Shown: positions 23,048 to 29,475 of the stretch, piece by piece
Layout: each line of letters starts with the position of its first letter
How positions within the stretch are numbered: position 1 is the stretch's first letter
Virus record (IMG/VR): IMGVR_UViG_3300042892_001290
Span: 1 to 29,475 of that record
Strand: one strand, 5' to 3'
Source of the DNA: a virus
DNA length: 29,475 nucleotides
Translations under genes and position numbers: made by a program
The notes under the pieces: generated by a model
What the model saw: the letters and a program-made list of their open reading frames with translations, nothing else
What the model was told of the DNA's origin: nothing
Databases searched by the model: none

Positions 23048-23050
23048 AGC

Positions 23051-23245
23051 TTACTCCGGTGTGGTGGTGGGTGCCTGCGACAGCGCGTAGGCGACGGCTG
23101 CGGGGTCTGCGTCGAGCATTCCGTGGGCCACGCCGACTTCTACGTCGGCGGCGGGCAGTGTCACTACTTCACCGGCTTGGCCGAATCCGCAGTCACGTAA
23201 TACGGCGGCTTTCACGTCGCCAGTTGTTGGTTTCTTTGTTGCCAT
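23051..23245 (-). CDS. small capsid-region protein
   Basis: A 64-residue protein immediately downstream of the major capsid gene, a position occupied in many HK97-like phages by a short conserved protein of this look (VLRDCGFGQAGEVVTLPAAD...VAYA). It has a strong AGGAGA before the ATG. The function is unknown; a connector- or capsid-associated role is likely. Confidence 0.65.
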   Translation of the reverse strand: MATKKPTTGDVKAAVLRDCGFGQAGEVVTLPAADVEVGVAHGMLDADPAAVAYALSQAPTTTPE

Positions 23246-23267
23246 TTGGGTTCTCCTAGTACACAGT

Positions 23268-23296
23268 AAAAAGCCCCCGGATTGCTCAGGGGGCTT
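23268..23296 (-). terminator. terminator after the major capsid gene
   Basis: On the minus strand AGCCCCC and GGGGGCT pair around TGAGCAATCC, followed by TTTTA. It starts 17 bp after the capsid stop. The loop shares nine bases with the hairpin at 19033-19064. Confidence 0.85.
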
Positions 23297-23313
23297 GAAC
23301 TGGGTGCTATGTT

Positions 23314-24522
23314 TTATGTAGCAGAGTTGATGTAGACCTTGACTGCCGCGGTGTCCAGCAAGTTGCCGCCCGAACGTGTCCAGCCGCAGAAGCCGACTTG
23401 GTTGCTCAGTGCGAACGCGGAGTCATCGAAGCGGCGCAGCACGGTGGTGTTGGCCACGTCACGGATGGTGTACTTGGAGAAGTCACCGAAGGCGATGGAG
23501 CGAGCGTTCGCCGCCATTACTGCAACGTCGTCGTTGATAGCCACGGGGAAACCGCACAAGGTGTCAGGTGCGCCAGCGATCACCGATGGCACCCAGATTG
23601 GGCGGCCTGTGGTGTCTTTCAGCTTGGACACGACAGCGACGGACAAGTCATTCATCATGTACTTGGCGCCAGCGCGGTAAGCGCGGTTTACGCTGTGCTT
23701 CAAGTCGATCAAGTCGTCGTAAATCACAGTCAGGGTTTGGCCGGTGATACCGGTCTTGCCTGTGCCGGAGCGGGGAATCACGCCGTCGGGCAGCGTGGTG
23801 CCTGCGCCGGTTGTGAAGTGCGTATTCTGGATACGCGCAATGCGGGTAGCCAAACGGTTGACCACGTAAGCCACCACGTCGATAGCGCTGTCCTGAATCA
23901 GTTCCAGGGGCAGTGCGATCTTGTTGGAGGTGTAGTAGAACGGGTTCAACGCGACGGTGCCGAACGTGATGTCCGCTGCGCCTGAGGCGGCGTTCTGGCC
24001 GACGATTGCGCCCACGTCAGCGGTGCCGTCAGAGGTTGGCCAGTTCATCGCCACACCGGTGGAGGTGGACAGGATGGTAGCCACGTCGCGCATGCCGCCG
24101 AAAGCCTTGAGCTTGTCGATGACCATGGCCGCGATTTCGGCCGGAACGGTAAAGCCGCCTTCGGTGGTGGTCGTGGTGGACATCGCGTTGCGGATTTGCA
24201 AGGCTTGTTCGGGGGTCACGTTGTTACCAAAGCGCAGGTACAGGGCCATTGCGGCGTTGGCTGTCATGTCCTCGATGTCGGCTGCGGCACCTTGCTTGCC
24301 GACGGATTGGGCTGCGTTCTCAAAGAACTTGTCAGCGTCCAGCTCGCGCATCTTCTCGATGTTCGTAATGGCGGCCTTGGCGGACGCAATTTCGGACGTG
24401 AAATTGTCGAACTTGGTTTGCTCCTCGGGCGACCAGTGCGCCGAACCTTTTTCGGCCAGGAGGGCGTTGGCTTGGATGGAGAAGTGAGCAATCTTCTCGC
24501 GGAGAGCTTGAATAGTTTTCAT
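23314..24522 (-). CDS. major capsid protein, HK97 gp5 family
   Basis: A 402-residue HK97-fold capsid protein. The first 100 residues are a charged helical delta domain (MKTIQALREKIAHFSIQANA...) that acts as internal scaffold and is probably removed by the adjacent protease. The typical segment TTTTTEGGFTVPAEIAAMVIDKL opens the mature domain, and FGDFSKYTIRDVANTTVLR lies near the C-terminus. The ATG at 24522 is preferred over an upstream start at 24549, which would begin inside a hairpin and lacks the family N-terminus. It is bracketed by terminator-like hairpins. Confidence 0.94.
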   Translation of the reverse strand: MKTIQALREKIAHFSIQANALLAEKGSAHWSPEEQTKFDNFTSEIASAKAAITNIEKMRELDADKFFENAAQSVGKQGAAADIEDMTANAAMALYLRFGNNVTPEQALQIRNAMSTTTTTEGGFTVPAEIAAMVIDKLKAFGGMRDVATILSTSTGVAMNWPTSDGTADVGAIVGQNAASGAADITFGTVALNPFYYTSNKIALPLELIQDSAIDVVAYVVNRLATRIARIQNTHFTTGAGTTLPDGVIPRSGTGKTGITGQTLTVIYDDLIDLKHSVNRAYRAGAKYMMNDLSVAVVSKLKDTTGRPIWVPSVIAGAPDTLCGFPVAINDDVAVMAANARSIAFGDFSKYTIRDVANTTVLRRFDDSAFALSNQVGFCGWTRSGGNLLDTAAVKVYINSAT

Positions 24523-24534
24523 GGGGGTTCCAAT

Positions 24535-24559
24535 AAAAAAGGGACTCAAAATGAGTCCC
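24535..24559 (-). terminator. terminator-like hairpin just upstream of the major capsid gene
   Basis: On the minus strand a perfect 8-bp stem GGGACTCA/TGAGTCCC with a TTT loop is followed by six T. It ends about 12 bp before the capsid ATG, so it is both a terminator candidate after the protease gene and a potential 5' leader stem-loop for the capsid mRNA. Confidence 0.8.
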
Positions 24560-24609
24560 CGTTTGGGTTAGCAGTGACCGACTGCCAGCGGTTTCCTACC
24601 GCGAGAGCG

Positions 24610-25323
24610 CTAGAGAAGGGTGAGCCGCAAACGGTTGACGTTCGCGGTTGTCATAGAGGGTTGTTCAGGTTCCGGCTCGGGCTTCGGGGCCTGCTGTGGG
24701 GCCTTGGCGAATGCCGACAGGTTCCATGTGTTGGCGGCCTTGCCTTTGGACTCGGTGATGCTGTCAATGAAACCGTGGGCCAGGGCCTCGTCGGCTGTCA
24801 TCCACGTTTCAGCGTCCATGAGCGCGGTGATTTCCGCGTCGGGCTTGCCGGTCTTGCCGGTGTAGTCGCCCACAATGGACAACTCGATTTTTTGCAGGAG
24901 GTCGGCGGTGTCGCGCATCGCGGTCTTGTCGCCCCACACCATGGTGCTGGCGTTGTGCACCATGAACAGCGCGCCTTGGGCCATGCGCACCTCTTTGCAG
25001 GACAGGGCGATGCTGGTGGCCGCGCTGGCGCACAGGGAGTCGATGTGCGCAACGGTGTTGCCTGCGAAGCGGTCAATGGCGGCCATGATGGCGCGGGACT
25101 CGAACACATCACCACCGGGGGAGTTGATGTAGACGTTCAGGGTCTTGGCGTTCCCGGCCTGCGCGATGGCGTCAACCACCTGGGCGGCGCTGACCCCCCA
25201 ATCTGCGGAAATCATGTCGTAGATATAGAGGCTGGCCGAGCCTTCGGCTTTGTTGTGCGAGCCGACGACGGACGGCTTTGCGCGCGCCAGGTTGTCGATG
25301 TGGAGTTTGATGAGGGGGTTCAT
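24610..25323 (-). CDS. ClpP-like head maturation protease
   Basis: A 237-residue prohead protease of the S14 ClpP-like type. Visible motifs are INSPGGDVFESRAI (67-79), the nucleophile region HIDSLCASAATSIAL with S100, H123 in FMVHNAS, and the Asp region MDAETWMTADEALAHGFIDS. It probably cleaves the capsid delta domain during maturation. The C-terminal 40 residues are proline/glutamate-rich. The start overlaps the portal stop. Confidence 0.93.
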   Translation of the reverse strand: MNPLIKLHIDNLARAKPSVVGSHNKAEGSASLYIYDMISADWGVSAAQVVDAIAQAGNAKTLNVYINSPGGDVFESRAIMAAIDRFAGNTVAHIDSLCASAATSIALSCKEVRMAQGALFMVHNASTMVWGDKTAMRDTADLLQKIELSIVGDYTGKTGKPDAEITALMDAETWMTADEALAHGFIDSITESKGKAANTWNLSAFAKAPQQAPKPEPEPEQPSMTTANVNRLRLTLL

Positions 25324-26576
25324 GGGGCTGGTGCCTCCTGTTTTTTGGCGGGGGCTGGCGCTGCGACGAGCGCAGCCTTGAATACCTCGTCGCCGCCCTC
25401 CACGGGGGCCATGCGTTTGATCTTGCGAATTTCGTTCACGGACATATAGCCGTCACCGGAGCCGGGCCCGCCGAGCGCGAGGCGGAATGCGTCACCTTGG
25501 GCTTTGGAGTCGCCTTCGATAAGGGCATCGCGGTAGAACTCAATGAACTTGCCGCTGTCCCGTGGGAACAGTTTGCGGTTCAGCTCTTGCTCGATCTTGC
25601 GCAGCCACGGTTGCAGGGTGTACTGCACGAAAGCGCGGCCGATTGACTCGATACCCGAGCCCCAGCTTGTGGCGCCGGTGGACTCGTTGATAAGGAAGCC
25701 GGGCACCCCGAAGGCGCGGGCGACGTCGAGCACCTGGAACTTGCGGGCCTCCAAGAGCTGGGCGTCGTCCGCGCTCAGACTCACCTCTTTGGCAGTCAAG
25801 CCTTCGGTGAGAACGAGCGGGATTCGGTGGGCGTTTTCAAGGCCCGCGTATTTGTTTTTGAATGCGGCTTGCAGAGTTTCGATCTGCTCTTTGGTCATCT
25901 TGCCTGGCGCGTTCAGGATGATCGAGGGGTGTGCCCCGTTTTCAAAGAACTTGCCGGAGTAGTTGTCCATGGCGATGGCGTTGCCAATCGCGTTGCGCGC
26001 GCCGTACTGGATGACCGACATGGAGCGCATCGTGGCGTCGTCAAAACCCAGGCCGGGGAAATGCAGGATGTCGGCTGGCTCGAACCAGGTCGCAATGCCG
26101 TGGGTGGGCATGTTGACGTAGTAGCGCACGCCCTCGGGTGTGCGTACAGGGCTCACGCAGCCCCACGGGAGGGGTAACAGCTCGCGTATCGCGCCACTCA
26201 TGGCCCGACGTATCAAAACGAAGGCATCGCCCCGTAGGAGCTGCGCCATGCTGACACCCTCCCACATGGAGGCGCTGGTGTACATGCCCGAGCACTGCTC
26301 GTTGAGCAAATACCAAAGGGGGTCGCGGGGTTGGCGTTCTGGAATGTCGCCGTCGAGCCGGTAGACGTGCAGGGGCATCGAAATAATGGCCCCGCTGATT
26401 TTGGCAACGCATGCGGCCACCGCTGACACGCGCATAGCACTGGTTGCGCTCACCACGGCACCGCTTGCCGAGGCCCCGAATGCGTCCATGACGGCTTCGG
26501 AGTAGGTTACGTTTTGAGGGCGCACCTCTCCCTTGCCGATACCAAAGGCGTCGGCAATTCGGGTAAAAATGCTCAT
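25320..26576 (-). CDS. portal protein, HK97 family
   Basis: A 418-residue portal that forms the DNA-entry ring at the capsid vertex. Family features are the helical N-terminus with SAVAACVAKISGAIISMPLHVYR, HPLWYLLN-type (here DPLWYLLNEQ) segment, AFVLIRR, and the C-terminal GIESIGRAFVQYTLQPWLRKIEQELNRKLFP stretch. The extreme C-terminus is alanine/proline-rich and probably disordered. The start overlaps the large terminase stop (ATGA), giving a coupled packaging-portal-protease string. Confidence 0.94.
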   Translation of the reverse strand: MSIFTRIADAFGIGKGEVRPQNVTYSEAVMDAFGASASGAVVSATSAMRVSAVAACVAKISGAIISMPLHVYRLDGDIPERQPRDPLWYLLNEQCSGMYTSASMWEGVSMAQLLRGDAFVLIRRAMSGAIRELLPLPWGCVSPVRTPEGVRYYVNMPTHGIATWFEPADILHFPGLGFDDATMRSMSVIQYGARNAIGNAIAMDNYSGKFFENGAHPSIILNAPGKMTKEQIETLQAAFKNKYAGLENAHRIPLVLTEGLTAKEVSLSADDAQLLEARKFQVLDVARAFGVPGFLINESTGATSWGSGIESIGRAFVQYTLQPWLRKIEQELNRKLFPRDSGKFIEFYRDALIEGDSKAQGDAFRLALGGPGSGDGYMSVNEIRKIKRMAPVEGGDEVFKAALVAAPAPAKKQEAPAP

Positions 26577-28099
26577 ATCTCTACGAAACCTTGCGTAATG
26601 ATTGTGTCGTCAATTTCAATCGGCATGACGCCTATCGCCATCGCTAAAGCCACCATACCGTCGATACGGCTGGATGCTTGAGCCTTGGCGAACTTGCGGG
26701 TGCCGGTTGTCGGCCCCTCTACCGCTATTGCGTTTTTGGCGCACATTTCAGTTATCGGGTGGTTCCCGTGCTTTAGTTGCCTAGCCAACAGCCGGGACTC
26801 CAGTTCGCGGAGAGCGGGGCTCATACTTACGAACCCCTGCCCGAAATCCTCGAACTTCTCTAATTCTTCTTCCGTGAAGCCGACGCGGACGAGCCACGGG
26901 GTTAGAAACCGCATGTTGTAGCGATCAAATGCCAGCTTCACGATGTCCACTCGGTCGAATAAACCGCGTAGATACTCCGCTATGTATTCGTACTCAATGG
27001 CGCGCCCGGGGGTGACATTTAAATACCCTTGGGTGTGCCACAAGTCGTAAGGCACGCGGTCGTGTTTCGACTTCTCCACCAGCCCGTCGCCTGGCAACCA
27101 ATAAGCTGAGTGCACGTCACCGTCCTCGCTTACCAGCATGAGCGAGGTGAGGTCACTGACGGAGGACAAATCGAGTCCGCCGTACACCTTCTTACCTTCA
27201 AGGCTCGCAGGAGTTGCGCCGTTCTCAAGCCACACCGCCCTTGATACATAAGGGTTCTTTGACTCCACGCGCTGGTTGGCCACGAGGTTTCTAAAACTGT
27301 TCTCACGCGAGGGCATACGCTTTGCGTCGCTCGCCATTTTCAGAACCTCGTCGTGGTTCATTAAATGCCAATTGGGCTGCGCCTTCGCCAGCACCTCGGG
27401 GTCGAACGGGTCGTCATCCATGGGCACCGCGTACAGAATGCACTTGGTGCGCGGGTCGGCTTTCGTCATCGCGTCGTCAATGAGCGTTGACAGCAAATCG
27501 TTGGCACCGGGTGCCTGCGTGCTGATAACGATTGACAACGGCGATTCCTGCGCCGCGCTTGCGGTTTCTAGCGCCTCGAACAAATCCGACCTCGGCCCAC
27601 GTACCGCCCCTAGCTCGTCGTGTATCACCAGGCTGGGGGATAGCCCCAGCGCGGTGGATGCGTCCGCCGACAGTGCCCGGTAAACCGTACCTAAGTCAGC
27701 GCACACAAGCTGCTTTCCGCTTTCCTTGATGCTTACGTACTGAGACAGCTCGGCGGACATTCGCACCATCTTTGCGGCCAACGCAAACAAAATAGCCGCT
27801 TGGTCCCGGCTCTGTGCCGCGGAGTAGAGCTGGCCGTTAGGCTTCGCTTCTGGCCCCACCAAGTGCAACAGCAACAGCATCGCCGAGAAACTTGTTTTGC
27901 CGTTCTTACGCGGCAAACTGCACAGGAACATACGGGTCGGCGATCCGTATATAAGCTCCATCCAGTGCAATTGCGCAGGACTCAGCTTTACCGGCTTTCC
28001 GACTAACCTACCTTCGGGCACACGCAAGTGCGCGTGTATCCAATCTACATTCCGCTTGGCCCGCGCCGAGAGCTTTACGCTTCTAGTGCTATTTCCCAC
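26573..28099 (-). CDS. terL: terminase large subunit
   Basis: A 508-residue two-domain terminase. The ATPase has Walker A LPRKNGKT (62-69), Walker B SLVIHDE (156-162) and a coupling motif STQA (193-196). The RNase H-like nuclease has acidic residues D310 (GGLDLSS), D392 (AFDRYN) and D480 (RIDGMVALA). The type is the HK97 gp2/YmfN group, which cuts at cos. It starts with GTG and overlaps the small subunit by 25 bp. It works with the small subunit, the HNH protein upstream and the portal downstream. Confidence 0.95.
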   Translation of the reverse strand: MGNSTRSVKLSARAKRNVDWIHAHLRVPEGRLVGKPVKLSPAQLHWMELIYGSPTRMFLCSLPRKNGKTSFSAMLLLLHLVGPEAKPNGQLYSAAQSRDQAAILFALAAKMVRMSAELSQYVSIKESGKQLVCADLGTVYRALSADASTALGLSPSLVIHDELGAVRGPRSDLFEALETASAAQESPLSIVISTQAPGANDLLSTLIDDAMTKADPRTKCILYAVPMDDDPFDPEVLAKAQPNWHLMNHDEVLKMASDAKRMPSRENSFRNLVANQRVESKNPYVSRAVWLENGATPASLEGKKVYGGLDLSSVSDLTSLMLVSEDGDVHSAYWLPGDGLVEKSKHDRVPYDLWHTQGYLNVTPGRAIEYEYIAEYLRGLFDRVDIVKLAFDRYNMRFLTPWLVRVGFTEEELEKFEDFGQGFVSMSPALRELESRLLARQLKHGNHPITEMCAKNAIAVEGPTTGTRKFAKAQASSRIDGMVALAMAIGVMPIEIDDTIITQGFVEI

Positions 28100-28524
28100 G
28101 GCTTGCGGCCCTTGGGTGAGTTGACCTGCGACCGGGCTACGGTCTGTTGGTCAATAGCCTGGCGCGTGATGCGCAAGCGGGTAGCTAAACTTGATGCGGC
28201 CCGACTCTCGCGCTCGGACATACCGAGCAATTTGTCGTACCGCTTTAATCCCTCGTCGTCCGCCATCCAGGCCCGGTCGAAATTAGCCAACTCGTCGGCC
28301 AGAATTCGGGCGTGCACGATGTGCCTGCAATACAGCTCCAGCAGCGGGGCATGCGTGGCAGTGAACGCGCTCGCGGGCTGGTCATTGACCACCTCGCACC
28401 ACACGGACTGCTCCGCGTCGCTCATGTGGCGCGGGGCGTTGAGCCGGTGTACGGCACTTACGGGCGCACCTAGGGCTACTGCGGCTAACTGTGCAGCAGA
28501 TTTTCTACCCCTTGAGGTTGCCAT
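28075..28524 (-). CDS. terS: terminase small subunit (P27/HK97 gp1-like)
   Basis: A 149-residue DNA-recognition subunit. Family-typical features are the basic N-terminus (MATSRGRKSAAQ), the helical FTATHAPLLELYCRHIVHARILADELANF segment, and the RLRITRQA helix near the end, just before a basic SPKGRKPWE tail. It binds near cos and recruits the large subunit. It overlaps the HNH gene by 40 bp and has no good Shine-Dalgarno sequence, so coupling is likely. Confidence 0.86.
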   Translation of the reverse strand: MATSRGRKSAAQLAAVALGAPVSAVHRLNAPRHMSDAEQSVWCEVVNDQPASAFTATHAPLLELYCRHIVHARILADELANFDRAWMADDEGLKRYDKLLGMSERESRAASSLATRLRITRQAIDQQTVARSQVNSPKGRKPWEIALEA

Positions 28525-29432
28525 GTGTCTGATTTTTCGCTGTTACAACGCCTACATAGGCATTGTGTGTTTTCATAACTGTGCGCACCGCCTTTAGAGA
28601 GCGGCTTTACGTGGTCTAGTTCCGGCGCGTCATCGTCGTAGGTGCCACGTTTCGATTTCGGTGTGGGGCTGCCACACTCTTTGCAGCACCACCCATCCCG
28701 GTCGAACACCACGAAGGGGTCTAGCTTGTTTGCGGCGTATATCGCTTTCCGTTTGTCGCGGCGGATAGCCCGGTACGCGCGGGCGGCTGACTCGAAACAC
28801 GGCGCGCAGCACTTGCTATTCCGCGACCCGAACATCGGGCAGAACTTGCCCTCGCACCCCGCACACTTAACTTCGCGCGCAGCTTTCGCGTGGGCTTCGC
28901 GCGCCCTTTCCGGGTACGCCTGTTTCGCTGCGGCGTTGCTACATGCCACGCTACAAAAAGTGCCGTTCGCTTTCCGCGCCGTCCACAGCTTTGCGCAGTT
29001 GGCGCAGGTCTTGAAATACACCGCCGATTGCGGTAAGTAGTTTTCTTTCTGCGCCTTGTGCTTGGCGTCGAAGGTGCACGCCCTGGAACAGTAAGTGCTT
29101 CTGTTTGCAGCTTTTGCGCGGTACTCAACCCCGCAGTTTTTGCACGTCGGATTCGGCACTCGGCGCGCCATGTTCCGGCAAGCGTCGCCGCAGTGTTTTT
29201 GGCCTGAACGGGGCGTAAAAAAGCCGCTACAAAAGCGGCATCTGATTTGTTCTTTTTCGGCACGCGGTTTAGGTTTGTACCTTGACGCGTAGTAGTGCGG
29301 TTGACATAATGCCTTGCACTTCACCACCCTCTCACACCCAACCACCGAGCATGCCTGCTTCACGCCGTCTACGAGGTGGACGAAACTACCCCCTCCGCTG
29401 CCACATGACAGCCGAAAGTAGCTTTTCTCCAC
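28485..29432 (-). CDS. packaging-type HNH endonuclease with zinc-ribbon array
   Basis: A 315-residue protein. Residues 244-302 form an HNH nuclease (CKECG, LDHVKPLSKGG with H274, N288, and CLCRRCNSEKSD), closely like those encoded beside terminases in HK97-type phages (HK97 gp74), which help the terminase cut cos. Before it lie a Cys/His finger (C28, C33, C43, H46) and four CxxC...CxxxC-type ribbons (C65/68/81/85, C97/100/115/119, C143/146/160/164, C190/193/208-212). That N-terminal array is unusually long. The GTG at 29432 is uncertain; a GTG 23 codons later, just before the first finger, is an alternative. Confidence 0.85.
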   Translation of the reverse strand: MEKSYFRLSCGSGGGSFVHLVDGVKQACSVVGCERVVKCKALCQPHYYASRYKPKPRAEKEQIRCRFCSGFFTPRSGQKHCGDACRNMARRVPNPTCKNCGVEYRAKAANRSTYCSRACTFDAKHKAQKENYLPQSAVYFKTCANCAKLWTARKANGTFCSVACSNAAAKQAYPERAREAHAKAAREVKCAGCEGKFCPMFGSRNSKCCAPCFESAARAYRAIRRDKRKAIYAANKLDPFVVFDRDGWCCKECGSPTPKSKRGTYDDDAPELDHVKPLSKGGAHSYENTQCLCRRCNSEKSDTWQPQGVENLLHS

Positions 29433-29475
29433 AAGTCGAATTTACCTTTTCTGGTTAGCTTTAGCTGCTAAGTGG
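29433..29475. other. end of window upstream of the HNH gene; no gene seen
   Basis: The last 43 bp are the upstream region of the late operon. In HK97-like phages cos lies near here, but no cos sequence or promoter can be identified from so short a stretch. Confidence 0.3.

Noticed and set aside
24485-24493. A third copy of TGAGCAATC
   Set aside because: It is inside the capsid coding region, on the opposite strand and without a flanking stem; it is probably chance.
24523-24549. An upstream start for the capsid gene
   Set aside because: It would start in the terminator hairpin; MKTIQALREK at 24522 is the family-like N-terminus with a nearby ribosome site.
24196-25449. A 417-codon open frame on the + strand
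   Set aside because: It lies antisense to the protease and portal genes, which have clear family motifs; its long Gly/Val/His-rich product is typical of a GC-rich shadow frame.
1-29475. CRISPR arrays, insertion sequences or toxin-antitoxin pairs
   Set aside because: No regular spacer-repeat pattern, transposase or recognisable toxin pair was seen.

Overview
The window is one contiguous piece of a temperate siphovirus (lambda/HK97-type) genome. The host is probably a Burkholderiales betaproteobacterium of the Comamonadaceae kind. This rests on high GC, the style of the phage families, and a tRNA-Leu(CAA) 3' end used as attachment core; the genus is inference. No host genes are visible. The phage attachment site lies in the middle (about 5108-5318) with phage genes on both sides, so this looks like the free, circular or permuted phage genome rather than an integrated prophage.

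Left arm (1-5108, + strand): a C5-cytosine methyltransferase cut by the window edge, a SNF2-type helicase, several small accessory ORFs (proline-rich, coiled-coil, membrane, HTH-like), a zinc-ribbon protein, a DUF4224-HNH fusion nuclease, a stand-alone DUF4224 protein (probable excisionase/recombination accessory) and a tyrosine integrase reading into attP. Neighbouring genes mostly overlap by a few bases.

Right arm (29432-5342, - strand, read right to left): a packaging-type HNH protein with a zinc-ribbon array, small and large terminase, HK97 portal, ClpP-like prohead protease, major capsid protein, two small capsid-region proteins, an SGNH carbohydrate esterase with an Fn3 domain, head-tail connector, adaptor, HK97 gp10-like and DUF3168 tail-terminator proteins, major tail protein, tail assembly chaperone with a canonical -1 frameshift site, a very long tape measure, a baseplate protein, a large lectin-like receptor-binding protein, and a compact lysis/accessory cassette with an M15 endolysin, a 3TM holin and several micro-proteins. 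This is one long, tightly coupled late operon that converges with the integrase operon at attP.

Most notable points: (1) a G GGA AAC -1 slippery site fuses the chaperone to a DUF1799-like domain that has no start codon of its own; (2) a complete attP with five TGTCTGCA arm sites around a tRNA-Leu 3' core; (3) an SGNH/SASA esterase + Fn3 protein inserted in the head module, a candidate capsid-displayed polysaccharide esterase; (4) terminator-like hairpins bracketing exactly the major capsid and major tail genes, two of them sharing a 9-nt loop; (5) a DUF4224-HNH fusion next to an intact DUF4224; (6) a packaging HNH with four CxxC/CxxxC zinc ribbons; (7) overlapped membrane micro-ORFs in the lysis region.
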